Source of the DNA: an uncultured Leifsonia sp.
GTDB taxonomy: Bacteria > Actinomycetota > Actinomycetes > Actinomycetales > Microbacteriaceae
DNA: 64,000 bases
Direction of reading: 5' to 3'
NCBI RefSeq assembly: GCF_945957465.1
Contig: NZ_CAMFLC010000011.1
Span: forward strand, 1-64,000
Every line of letters starts with the position of its first letter. Position 1 is the first letter of the stretch. The position numbers were made by a program, and so were the translations under genes. A model generated the notes under the pieces. It was not told where the DNA came from, searched no databases, and was given only the letters and a program-made list of their open reading frames with translations. Of this stretch, positions 7,867 to 16,232 are shown in pieces.

Positions 7867-8866
7867 CGACCGCGCGACGGACGGAGCGTTCGGCGGCGAA
7901 GAGACCGTCGACGGCAACGCGCATGCCGAGACCGCGATCGGCGAAGCGGTGAGCGCCGGCGTCGTCGATGTGACGGGCGACGACGCGACGGGCGACGACG
8001 CGATCGGCGACGAGGCGAACGACGACGCACGCGCGAGCGAGCCGCGCACCGAGGAGGACCTCAGCGACCTCATCGCGGCCGTGCCGCTCGCACGTTCGGC
8101 GCTGCTCGAGATCACGCCCGAAAGCACCATCGGCGAGCCGCTCGGGCACGTCGTGGAGCCCGGCGGCGCCGTCTCCCTGCTGTTCGCCGCCACGCTCGCC
8201 GGCTACCCCGGCTGGCACTGGACCGTCACGGTCGGCCGCGCCGACGACGACGCCGAGCCGACCGTGCTGGAGGCCGAGCTGATGCCTGGCGACGATGCGC
8301 TCCTCGCTCCCGACTGGGTGCCGTGGTCCGAGCGTCTCGCCGAGTACCAGGCCGCCCAGGAGGCGCTCGCGGCCGAGGCCGACGAGACCGGCGCCGAGGG
8401 CGACGGTGAGGACGACGTCGATTCCGACGACGAAGGCGCGGACGACGAATACGACGACGATGACGACGACGAGGACGACGAGTCCGCGGAGCTCGACGAC
8501 GACCACGACATCCACGACCTCCACGGCGACGACGACCTCGACGGCGTCGACATCGACTCCGTCGACGTCGCCTTCGACGAGGACACCGATGTCGACTCGG
8601 AGCTCGACCTGGCTTCGGAGGAGGCCGCGGCACTGGCGGATGACGAGGTCGCGGCGGATGACGAGGTCGCGGCGGATGACGAGGTCGCGGCCGATGACGA
8701 GGTCACGGCTGAGGACGAGGTCACGGCAGACGAGGTCGATGGTGACGACAGCGACGACGACGCCGACGCGGAGATCGAGGCCGCCCAGGCTGACGACGGC
8801 GGGGCGGGCGACGCCTCAGCGGTGACGCCGGGCGCGGCTGATGCTGAGGTAGGCGAAGCCGAGTAG
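7859..8866 (+). CDS. DUF3027-family protein with long acidic repetitive tail
   Basis: The ATG at 7859 overlaps the end of the cold-shock gene and gives 335 residues. The recognisable domain (about 60-165) includes LARSALLEITPE, GYPGWHWTVTVGR and the diagnostic LAPDWVPWSERL. After about residue 175 the protein becomes an extremely Asp/Glu-rich tail with imperfect DDEVAA repeats. No enzymatic motif is seen. DUF3027 genes commonly sit next to cold-shock genes in actinobacteria, and function is unknown. The last 51 bp overlap the convergent DUF2530 gene, so the extreme C-terminus (GAADAEVGEAE) shares sequence with that gene. Confidence 0.85.
   Translation: MPDDRATDGAFGGEETVDGNAHAETAIGEAVSAGVVDVTGDDATGDDAIGDEANDDARASEPRTEEDLSDLIAAVPLARSALLEITPESTIGEPLGHVVEPGGAVSLLFAATLAGYPGWHWTVTVGRADDDAEPTVLEAELMPGDDALLAPDWVPWSERLAEYQAAQEALAAEADETGAEGDGEDDVDSDDEGADDEYDDDDDDEDDESAELDDDHDIHDLHGDDDLDGVDIDSVDVAFDEDTDVDSELDLASEEAAALADDEVAADDEVAADDEVAADDEVTAEDEVTADEVDGDDSDDDADAEIEAAQADDGGAGDASAVTPGAADAEVGEAE
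8639..8728 (+). repeat. Five 18-bp tandem repeats encoding (D/E)DEV(A/T)A
   Basis: Five consecutive 18-bp units (GATGACGAGGTCGCGGCG and variants) lie in the acidic tail of the DUF3027 protein. The first two are identical and the last two drift. The repeat preserves the reading frame, so copy-number change would lengthen or shorten the tail without a frameshift. Confidence 0.9.
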
Positions 8867-9061
8867 GCCGAGCGCGATCCCGACGATCACCGTCCCGATC
8901 CACCAGCCGCCTCCCGCGGCGGTGATCGGCGCGGCGAAGATGAGCGTCGGGATCAGCGCGAGCACCCAGATGCCGAGGCCGACGAGCACCGCCCGCCGGT
9001 CGTCCGTCGGAACGGGGACCGGATCGGGTCGGCGCTCGTCGTCACGCAGCCACAGCCGCAC
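8816..9061 (-). CDS. DUF2530-family membrane protein
   Basis: The 81-residue protein starts MRLWLRDDERRPDPVPVPTD. It has two transmembrane helices, about 25-45 (LVGLGIWVLALIPTLIF) and about 50-72 (GGWWIGTVIVGIALGLLGFA), and a basic tail SRARRHR. This matches the small actinobacterial DUF2530 proteins, whose function is unknown. It is convergent with the DUF3027 gene and shares 51 bp with it. It lies directly downstream of serC on the same strand (12-bp gap), so it is probably co-transcribed with serC. Confidence 0.82.
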   Translation of the reverse strand: MRLWLRDDERRPDPVPVPTDDRRAVLVGLGIWVLALIPTLIFAAPITAAGGGWWIGTVIVGIALGLLGFAYLSISRARRHR

Positions 9062-9073
9062 GGTCGGCCCCGA

Positions 9074-10216
<1,143 letters not shown>

Positions 10217-10318
10217 TCACGTGGCCGGCCGCCGTCGTGCGGGGCGGCGTCACCGGGCCGTCACCTGCAGCAAGTAGGCTCGTACGCGAGATTCGCGCGC
10301 CCGCACGTGGAGGGGTTC

Positions 10319-11008
10319 ATGACCGACCTGATCGACACGACCGAGATGTACCTTCGCACCATCCTGGAGCTGGAGGAGGACAACATCGTCCCGCTGCGCG
10401 CACGCATCTCCGAGCGGCTGGGGCACTCCGGACCGACCGTCTCGCAGACGGTCGGTCGGATGGAGCGCGACGGTCTCGTCGTCGTCTCGGGCGACCGCCA
10501 TCTCGAGCTCACCGACGACGGCCGCCGCAAGGCGGTGCACGTCATGCGCAAGCACCGTCTCGCCGAACGGCTGCTCAGCGACGTCATCGAACTCGAGTGG
10601 GAGTACGTGCACGAGGAGGCCTGCCGCTGGGAGCACGTGATGAGCGAGCAGGTGGAGCGCAAGCTGCTGACGATGCTCGGCCACCCCACCGAGTCGCCGT
10701 ACGGCAATCCCATTCCCGGACTCGGCGAGCTCGGGGCGCCCGATGCGGCCTCCACCGCGAACCTGGTCAACCTCGTCGACGTCGTCCGCGGCGGGGATTC
10801 CGAGGTGACTGCCAGGATCCGTCGCCTCGGCGAACCGGCGCAGGTCGATCCCGAACTGCTCCTGCAGCTGAAGCAAGCGGGTGTGTTTCCCGGGTCGACC
10901 GGCACTTTCTCTGCCGCCGGTTCGTACGTGTCCGTGCAGATCGACGGTTTCGAGACCGGCCTGGAACTGCCGAACGAACTCGCTGCGCACATCTTCGTCG
11001 ACGCTTGA
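10319..11008 (+). CDS. ideR: Iron-dependent repressor, DtxR/IdeR family
   Basis: The ATG at 10319 follows a strong GGAGG site and gives 229 residues. The N-terminal winged helix (MTDLIDTTEMYLRTILELEE, then SGPTVSQTVGRMERDGL as recognition helix) and the dimerisation/metal region (HRLAERLL, EACRWEHVMS, GNPIPG) closely follow mycobacterial IdeR and corynebacterial DtxR. A C-terminal SH3-like domain follows (about 150-229). The expected role is Fe2+-activated repression of iron uptake genes. A TAGGCT -10-like hexamer lies at 10275-10280. Cys101-type metal ligands of DtxR correspond to the EAC and the following EHVM segment, which are intact. Confidence 0.92.
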   Translation: MTDLIDTTEMYLRTILELEEDNIVPLRARISERLGHSGPTVSQTVGRMERDGLVVVSGDRHLELTDDGRRKAVHVMRKHRLAERLLSDVIELEWEYVHEEACRWEHVMSEQVERKLLTMLGHPTESPYGNPIPGLGELGAPDAASTANLVNLVDVVRGGDSEVTARIRRLGEPAQVDPELLLQLKQAGVFPGSTGTFSAAGSYVSVQIDGFETGLELPNELAAHIFVDA

Positions 11009-11046
11009 TCTCCGTTACCGATTTGTTAAAAAGCGCATTAAACAAT

Positions 11047-11075
11047 GTGACAAATCGCGGGTCGTCCCGTAGTCT
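11047..11075 (+). promoter_or_regulatory. Candidate promoter for the NlpC/P60 gene
   Basis: GTGACA (11047-11052) and TAGTCT (11070-11075) are separated by exactly 17 bp, a reasonable actinobacterial sigma-A-type arrangement. Transcription starting near 11082 would give a leader of about 150 nt before the TTG start at 11232. Confidence 0.45.
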
Positions 11076-11081
11076 CTAACG

Positions 11082-11231
11082 AGTCCGAACGGGCCAGAAG
11101 CCGGCCCATCAGGACCCCGACCGGGACGCTCCAAACCCCCCTTGAGCCCGTCTCCCGGCCGGTGAAGCCGAAAGCGAACGCATCGGACGGGGGCAGCTCC
11201 CTAGTGCTGCCGGAGCGCAGGAGGATGCACT
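11082..11231 (+). promoter_or_regulatory. Structured leader RNA upstream of the NlpC/P60 gene; possible riboswitch
   Basis: The about 150-nt leader contains several pairings. GGGCC/GGCCC occurs at 11091-11107. A closing stem CGCTCC (11127-11132) pairs with GGAGCG (11212-11217). Inside it is a hairpin GGCAGC/GCTGCC (11192-11211). The closing stem ends just before the ribosome-binding site AGGAGG (11219-11224), so folding could control translation. Actinobacterial NlpC/P60 and Rpf genes are often preceded by ydaO c-di-AMP riboswitches. The full ydaO conserved strings (GGGGTGAATC, CCCGACAGCTAAC) are not seen here, so the class is undetermined. Confidence 0.45.
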
Positions 11232-12161
11232 TTGGCACACTCTGGTACGCCCGATCCTGCTCAGGACCAGGCCCCTCAGGACCCGGACATCACCCCCTCG
11301 ACCTCGTCCACCCGGTCCACGGCACCCGATCTCGTCTCGCGACGGTCGCTGCGCACCGTGAAGGCCTCCTCTTCGGCGCCGCGTGCACCGAAGCGCCAGA
11401 CCCCTCCGTCGACCTCCGTCGCTGCCGCGACCGAGCAGTCCAAGCCGGCCGCGAAGAAGCGGAAGGGCGGTTGGGCTCTCAACGTCGCCGTCATGACCGT
11501 GGCGACCGGGATCATCGCCACGATGTCGATCCCGGCTTTCGCGTTCAATCCCGCCGGCGCGGAGTCGTCGGCGTTCGGCCCGAGCGCGGCCGACAGCATG
11601 AAGAAGGCGCAGGCGCAGTCCGTCGAGGTGAGCGGCGGGGTTGCCGAGTCCGCTGTCAGCCGCGATGCCGCCACGGCGACCAGCCAGCAGCAGCTCGACG
11701 CGCAGAAGGCCGCCGCCGCTGCGGAGGCCGCCCGCCAGCGCGCGGCCGTCTCGTTCGCGAGTTATGCCGCCTACAGCGGCCCGAGCGTCTCCGACTTCCT
11801 CGCCAACCCGCCCTACCCGAGCTTCAGCCTGTCGCAGGTCTTCTCGGTGGCGAAGCAGTACATCGGCACCCCGTACGTTTATGGAGGCGCGTCGCCCGCC
11901 GGCTTCGACTGCTCCGGTTACGTCATGTACGTGTACGCCCAGTTCGGCATCTCCCTGCCGCACTCGGTGTCGGGTCAGGCCGCGATGGGCAAGCGCATCT
12001 CGATCCAGGATGCTCAGCCCGGCGACATCGTCATCATGCCGGGCCACGACGGCTTCTATGCGGGCAACGGCAACATCATGGATGCGCCGGACTCCGGCCG
12101 CTCGATCTCGATCCGCCCGATCTGGACCAGCGACTTCTACATCGTCCGCCTGGGCATCTGA
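11232..12161 (+). CDS. NlpC/P60-family cell-wall endopeptidase (C40)
   Basis: Start TTG at 11232 follows AGGAGG with 7-nt spacing. The 309-residue protein has a long polar, basic N-terminal segment (about 1-78), one hydrophobic helix at about 80-104 (WALNVAVMTVATGIIATMSI) that acts as a late signal or anchor, and a short coiled Ala/Gln region. The catalytic NlpC/P60 domain is at about 205-309. Cys227 in FDCSGYV is the predicted nucleophile and His272 in GHDGFYAG the predicted base. Such enzymes cleave D-Glu-diaminoacid bonds in peptidoglycan outside the membrane. The structured leader suggests post-transcriptional control. Confidence 0.92.
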   Translation: MAHSGTPDPAQDQAPQDPDITPSTSSTRSTAPDLVSRRSLRTVKASSSAPRAPKRQTPPSTSVAAATEQSKPAAKKRKGGWALNVAVMTVATGIIATMSIPAFAFNPAGAESSAFGPSAADSMKKAQAQSVEVSGGVAESAVSRDAATATSQQQLDAQKAAAAAEAARQRAAVSFASYAAYSGPSVSDFLANPPYPSFSLSQVFSVAKQYIGTPYVYGGASPAGFDCSGYVMYVYAQFGISLPHSVSGQAAMGKRISIQDAQPGDIVIMPGHDGFYAGNGNIMDAPDSGRSISIRPIWTSDFYIVRLGI

Positions 12162-12185
12162 GCCGCGCGGGTTTCCGGTGCCCCA

Positions 12186-12248
12186 ACCCGCGGTGAACAC
12201 TGCGGGTCGCGCGTCCGGATCGGCGTGCCACGAATAGGTGGCGCGCCG
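12186..12248 (+). terminator. Two hairpins after the NlpC/P60 gene
   Basis: ACCCGC/GCGGGT (12186-12207) and a longer stem CGGCG-T-GCCAC/GTGGC-G-CGCCG (12221-12248, 6-nt loop, one G-U) lie in tandem 25-90 bp after the stop. There is no T-run, so they may mark transcript 3' ends or a Rho-dependent end rather than a classic intrinsic terminator. Confidence 0.45.
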
Positions 12249-12309
12249 ATTCTGCGTTACTCTGTTGCCCTGGCGCAGTGCCAGGCAGCCGTGCAGATCG
12301 GAGTTTCCG

Positions 12310-12552
12310 ATGGCCGAGTCGACCCGAGTGCGGTCACCGCAGGTGGCCACCGGGGTCGAGCGCGGCCTCCACGCGGAGCGTCGCGTGAGCCGTCTGCAGC
12401 CGCGCCGCGACTTCCTCGCCTGCCGCCACCATGTCGAGGCCTGCCACCGCCACCATGTGGTGTGCCGCCACCATGCCGCCGTCTTCCAGGGCGCTGTCCG
12501 TTCGGACAGTGCCCTTTTTGTTTGCCTCGCACACCCGAAAGGTCGCAGATGA
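12310..12552 (+). CDS. His/Cys-rich short reading frame overlapping the HNH gene start; possible leader peptide
   Basis: An 80-codon frame from ATG 12310 ends at TGA 12550-12552, overlapping the HNH start (ATGA at 12549). Its centre encodes three His-rich motifs, CRHH, CHRHH and CRHH (12421-12474), giving seven His codons within 18. A strong intrinsic terminator follows at once within the same frame. This is the layout expected of a transcription-attenuation leader, although the downstream gene is not an amino-acid biosynthesis gene. Alternatively the segment is non-coding RNA and the frame is fortuitous. No family is recognised. Confidence 0.35.
   Translation: MAESTRVRSPQVATGVERGLHAERRVSRLQPRRDFLACRHHVEACHRHHVVCRHHAAVFQGAVRSDSALFVCLAHPKGRR
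12488..12519 (+). terminator. Strong intrinsic terminator or attenuator upstream of the HNH gene
   Basis: GGGC-G-CTGTCCG pairs with CGGACAG-T-GCCC, giving about 12 bp with one G-T pair and a very tight loop. It is followed directly by TTTTTG. This is the clearest intrinsic terminator in the window. It lies only 30 bp before the HNH start codon, so it either ends a short upstream transcript or attenuates the HNH gene. Confidence 0.85.
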
Positions 12553-13046
12553 AGACACTGGTCCTCAACGCCGGCTACGAGCCCCTCGCGGTCGTCTCCT
12601 TCAAGCGCGCGATCGTGCTGGTCATGAATCAGAAGGCGACCGTGCTCGCGAGCGACGCGGATCACCCCGTCTGGAGCATCTCCGGCCGTTACGATCGCCC
12701 GTCGGTGATCCTGCTCACCCGCTACGTGCGCATCCCGCACGGCCGCGCGGTGCCGGTCTCCCGACGCGGGGTGCTGCGGCGGGACGGCCACCATTGCGGC
12801 TACTGCGGCAAGACGGCGACCACGATCGACCATGTCCTCCCGCGCTCCCGCGGAGGCGCCGACAGCTGGGAGAACCTCGTCGCCTGCTGCCTGCGCTGCA
12901 ACAACGTCAAGGGCGACCGGACCCCCGCCGAGATGGGCTGGACCCTCAAGCTCACCCCGCGCGCCCCGCACGACAGTTCGTGGGTGGTGCGCGGCGTCGA
13001 GGGCGGCCAAGAGGAGTGGCGCGACTACCTGGGGGTGGCCGCCTGA
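12549..13046 (+). CDS. HNH endonuclease family protein
   Basis: The 165-residue protein begins MKTLVLNAGYEPLAVVSFKR. It carries an HNH nuclease motif: CGYCGKTATTIDHVLPRSRG at about 81-100 and NLVACCLRCNNVKGDRTP at about 109-126, with paired CxxC zinc ligands and the catalytic His. This chromosomal HNH family is widespread in actinobacteria as a stand-alone gene. Its target is not known, so it need not be a mobile homing enzyme. The preceding terminator and His-rich frame suggest controlled expression. The start was chosen from the conserved N-terminus and the upstream GAAAGG. Confidence 0.88.
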   Translation: MKTLVLNAGYEPLAVVSFKRAIVLVMNQKATVLASDADHPVWSISGRYDRPSVILLTRYVRIPHGRAVPVSRRGVLRRDGHHCGYCGKTATTIDHVLPRSRGGADSWENLVACCLRCNNVKGDRTPAEMGWTLKLTPRAPHDSSWVVRGVEGGQEEWRDYLGVAA

Positions 13047-13099
13047 CGACGTGCGGCCGACGTGTTGCCGACGCGGCCTCTAGTAGGCTTGTCGGGCCA

Positions 13100-13174
13100 G
13101 CCTCTGTAGCTCAATGGAAGAGCAGTTCCGTCCTAAGGAAACGGTTGGGGGTTCGAGTCCCTCCAGGGGCACCA
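13100..13174 (+). tRNA. tRNA-Arg (anticodon CCU)
   Basis: A full cloverleaf is visible. The acceptor stem is GCCTCTG with CAGGGGC. The D arm contains AGCTCAATGGAAGAGC. The anticodon stem TTCC/GGAA closes the loop GTCCTAA, giving anticodon CCT. The T arm is GGGGG-TTCGAGT-CCCTC, followed by discriminator A and an encoded CCA. Position 32 is G, which is slightly unusual. tRNA-Arg(CCU) genes are common integration sites, and a defence-gene block begins just downstream. Confidence 0.93.
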
Positions 13175-13543
13175 TTGCAAGGATCAAACTAGTTGACCAG
13201 GTGGCAACTTCGACTTCTAGATGACGCTCACCGCCCCGGATTGACTTTGGCCGACATATGGCCGGCCGAGCCTCGCGCCATCCTCGGACTCAACCGGCTC
13301 GAGCAAGCGTCATCGCCGGCCACAACTAGCAGGGACTTGACCGCTCTGGGCGATCGAGATCGTCGTGATCGTCGGCGCCATCTTTTCAGGCGGCCGACGG
13401 GGGAGTGCCGAGCTGTACGGCGGTTCGGTTCTGATCGGTGCCGTGGCTTTACTTCTCAGGGTTGGCTGCGCAGTACGCTTCCGTCGCGGTTGACGCGTTT
13501 TCGAGACTCTCCCAATTCTGCCAAACTCACGGTGGAGGCAGCT
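13175..13543. other. Gene-poor interval between tRNA-Arg and the mrr gene, probable decayed DNA
   Basis: No intact gene is recognised. A frame from 13341 to the TGA at 13491-13493 (GTG at 13365) encodes two hydrophobic segments (WAIEIVVIVGAIF and SVLIGAVALLL), which could be the remnant of a small membrane protein. No second copy of the tRNA 3' end was noticed downstream, so an attachment-site pair is not shown. Confidence 0.5.
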
Positions 13544-14566
13544 TTGACCACTTGGGGTATACACAACGACACCGATATCGATTTGATCGGCGGCGGCTTC
13601 GTTTCGATCGGTTGGGACTTGCTCACGGATCTGCGTGAGTACGACGGCCGAGAGGCGCTCAAGATCGCGCTGCGCGAGGCCTACCCAGGCAGGAAGCCGG
13701 GATCGTACCCAGTCCAGGCGGGTGTGCTCTACTCGTTTTCACTAGACATGGCCGCAGGCGACGTGATCATCGCTCCCAATAAGAGCGACCGAACCGTGAA
13801 CATCGGAGTGGTGAGCGGCGACTACTATTTCGAGCGGTCAGCTTCCTTCCACAGGCACCGCCGACCCGTTCGGTGGCTGAAGACAGGCGTCAGCAGGGCG
13901 GTCTTCTCGTTGTCGGCACTGAACGAGATTGGCAGCGCCATCACACTCTTCCGGGTACGCAGGAACGCTGAAGAGTTCCGGGCGTACCTCGACTCCCGTT
14001 CGGAGGCGGAATTCGAGTCGACGACTGCATCCGAGCAGCAGGCTCCCGAGGTCGCGGCTGAACGCGCAGATGAGGCTGTCAATGCCGACCGGATTGATCA
14101 GTACACGCGGGACTTCATCACGAAGAGGCTTCTCACGGGTATCAGCGAGCGCGAGTTCGAAGAGCTCACTGGTGACATCATGCGGACTCTTGGGTACGAG
14201 GCTCGCGTGACACAGTTCTCTGGGGACGGCGGTGTGGACGTCATCGCACACCGCGACCCGTTCGGGCTCGAGCCGCCCATTGTGAAGATCCAGTGCAAGC
14301 ACAGCGCGAAGAGTATCGGCGGACCCGTCGTGGCGCAGCTCGTGGGGCGAATCGGCGCCACAGAAACTGGGCTGTTCGTCTCGCTGGGTACCTACACGTC
14401 TGATGCGATTGCCCAGGAGCGAAACAATCCCAGGCTGAGGCTGCTGACCGGAGACGAATTCATCGACTTGATCCTTCGGCACTACGACGACCTCCCTCGC
14501 CGGTGGAGGGAGGTAATCCCCCTCCGGCGCGTTTTCGTCGTGGACGAAGATCCTGCCATCGGCTAG
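13544..14566 (+). CDS. Mrr-type restriction endonuclease with N-terminal sensor domain
   Basis: TTG at 13544 follows a strong GGTGGAGG site and gives 340 residues starting (M)TTWGIHND. An upstream in-frame extension to 13193 encodes implausible Arg-rich sequence and was rejected. Residues about 1-150 resemble the N-terminal domain found on many Mrr proteins (GGFVSIGWDLLTDLRE, VQAGVLYSFSLDMAAGDVII). The C-terminal Mrr_cat domain (about 200-320) has the PD-(D/E)xK core: GDGGVDVIAHRD near 228-239 and IVKIQCKH near 246-253. Mrr enzymes cut modified DNA. The gene lies 43 bp before the Wadjet operon on the same strand and may share its transcript. Confidence 0.85.
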   Translation: MTTWGIHNDTDIDLIGGGFVSIGWDLLTDLREYDGREALKIALREAYPGRKPGSYPVQAGVLYSFSLDMAAGDVIIAPNKSDRTVNIGVVSGDYYFERSASFHRHRRPVRWLKTGVSRAVFSLSALNEIGSAITLFRVRRNAEEFRAYLDSRSEAEFESTTASEQQAPEVAAERADEAVNADRIDQYTRDFITKRLLTGISEREFEELTGDIMRTLGYEARVTQFSGDGGVDVIAHRDPFGLEPPIVKIQCKHSAKSIGGPVVAQLVGRIGATETGLFVSLGTYTSDAIAQERNNPRLRLLTGDEFIDLILRHYDDLPRRWREVIPLRRVFVVDEDPAIG

Positions 14567-14609
14567 AGGAATCGTCCGAGCTGACCGCTTTCATTGGGGG
14601 ACGATTCGC

Positions 14610-16232
14610 GTGTCGCCACATCGTGATAGACAACTCGGTATGAATCCCGACTCGCTGCCGAGCGAGTTCGGCGTGTTCAGTCATCTGAACGCGCCGAACG
14701 CCGAACTTTACCGGAAGGTGCTCGGCGCGTTCGTGGTGGCGAAGGAACGCTTCCAGGTGCACCTGCGCCCGGACGATGTGCTGGCGCAGCTCCGGCGCTC
14801 GGCCGGGAAGGAGGAGAGCGTCCCGACGATCGAGGCGGCGACGGCAGCGCTCGACTCGCTTGTGGAGTGGGGCAATCTCGTTGCGACTCCGGACACGGGG
14901 AGGGTGGTCCATGTCGAGGACTTCTATTCGAAGCGGCAGCTCTTCCAACTGAGCAGGGCGGGTGACGCCGCCGAATTGGCGTTGCAGCGGTTCGATGACG
15001 CGTTGGGGAGGCGCGGATCGTTGCAGACGGTCGCGCTCGAGGACATCGCGGCGACGCTGGGACAGTTCCTTGCGCTCATCGGTGCTGAGGAGCTGGACGT
15101 CGCGGTCATTCAGACGAGCCTCACCGCTCTGACGACGCGCTTCACCGAGCTTGCCGAGAACGCCAGCGCGTTCATGGGGTCTCTGCAGCGGACGATCGAT
15201 CTCACCGACACCGATGAGGATGCGTTCGTCGCCTACAAGTCGCGACTGGTTGAGTACCTGGAGCGGTTCATCCGCGACCTGACCGTGCGCGGGCCCCAGA
15301 TCGCGTCGATGCTCAACGACGCTGATCCCGCCCTGGTTGAGCGTGCGCTGCGAGCACTTGCGGACAGAGACTCCGGTGACGCGCCGGCGCTCGACGGCGA
15401 CACCGCCCAACAGGCTGACCGTTACCTGTCGGTGTGGACGAACCGATGGGAGGGGCTCAACGGATGGTTCCTCTCCGACGGGCGCCGCGATAGTCAGGCG
15501 AAGCTGTTGCGGATGGCGGCGCTCGCTGCGATTCCGACGCTCCTGAATGCGGTTCAGGCGGTGCACGCCCGCCGGTCCGGCCGCTCGGATCGTTCCACTG
15601 ACTACCTGCGGCTGGCGCTGTGGTTTCAGGAGGCTCCGACCGATGAAGACCGTCATCGACTCGCGCGTGCGGCCTTCGGTCTCTATTCGGCCCGGCACCT
15701 GACCGTCGATCCGGAGACGTGGCAGCGGTGGAACGAGGATCAGTCGTGGTCAGGGGCGCCGTGGGCGGACGCTCCGCCGGTAGAGATCTCCCCGCAGCTT
15801 CGGCGCACCGGCAGTTACGAGCGCAAGGGGCGCCCCAACCAAGTCATCGACCGCTCTGCGGAGCGTGCGCTGCTCGCTCTGCGCGTGCGCCAGGAGGCGG
15901 AGCAGATCGCGCTGGCCCGGCGGCGGCTCACGACGAACGGGGAGGTCGCGCTGAGCGAACTGGCGGGCCTCGACCGCACGGCGTTCGGCTTGTTCCTCTC
16001 TCTGCTCGGGGATGCGCTCGTGGCGAAGAAGCCCGGTGAGCGGACGGTGAGCACCGCCTCCACCGACGGCATGATGCACATCGAACTCACGCAACTCGAC
16101 TCGAGCGAGCTGGTGGCCCTGCAAACGGCTTCGGGCACATTGTGCGGGCCCGATCACCGGGTCAGAATCACCGACCTCAGCCAGCTGAACACGGATCAGC
16201 TCGCCTCGGCAGCGCTCGAGGAGGCGTCGTGA
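14610..16232 (+). CDS. jetA: Wadjet anti-plasmid system subunit JetA (TIGR02677-like, kleisin)
   Basis: GTG at 14610 follows GGGGGA; ATG at 14640 is an in-frame alternative without a clear site. The 540-residue protein has the family start FGVFSHLNAPNAELYRKVLG. The long helical middle and C-terminal part (ERALLALRVRQEAEQIALARR) match the TIGR02677 family. In Wadjet complexes JetA is the kleisin-like linker of the SMC-type JetC dimer. The gene order and the 4-nt overlaps with the next three genes identify a complete type II Wadjet operon. The complex recognises and cleaves closed-circular plasmids by loop extrusion. Confidence 0.9.
   Translation: MSPHRDRQLGMNPDSLPSEFGVFSHLNAPNAELYRKVLGAFVVAKERFQVHLRPDDVLAQLRRSAGKEESVPTIEAATAALDSLVEWGNLVATPDTGRVVHVEDFYSKRQLFQLSRAGDAAELALQRFDDALGRRGSLQTVALEDIAATLGQFLALIGAEELDVAVIQTSLTALTTRFTELAENASAFMGSLQRTIDLTDTDEDAFVAYKSRLVEYLERFIRDLTVRGPQIASMLNDADPALVERALRALADRDSGDAPALDGDTAQQADRYLSVWTNRWEGLNGWFLSDGRRDSQAKLLRMAALAAIPTLLNAVQAVHARRSGRSDRSTDYLRLALWFQEAPTDEDRHRLARAAFGLYSARHLTVDPETWQRWNEDQSWSGAPWADAPPVEISPQLRRTGSYERKGRPNQVIDRSAERALLALRVRQEAEQIALARRRLTTNGEVALSELAGLDRTAFGLFLSLLGDALVAKKPGERTVSTASTDGMMHIELTQLDSSELVALQTASGTLCGPDHRVRITDLSQLNTDQLASAALEEAS

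Noticed and set aside
11082-11231. A canonical ydaO (c-di-AMP) riboswitch
   Set aside because: Position and downstream gene fit, but the conserved ydaO sequence blocks are missing, so it is left as a structured leader of unknown class.
12421-12475. GCCGCCACCATG words resembling a eukaryotic Kozak sequence or vector
   Set aside because: They are in a GC-rich bacterial context with a bacterial terminator and neighbouring chromosomal genes; the match is coincidental codon repetition.
13193-13543. N-terminal extension of the Mrr gene to 13193
   Set aside because: The extra 117 residues are Arg-rich and unlike Mrr proteins; TTG 13544 has a strong GGTGGAGG site and gives the family N-terminus.
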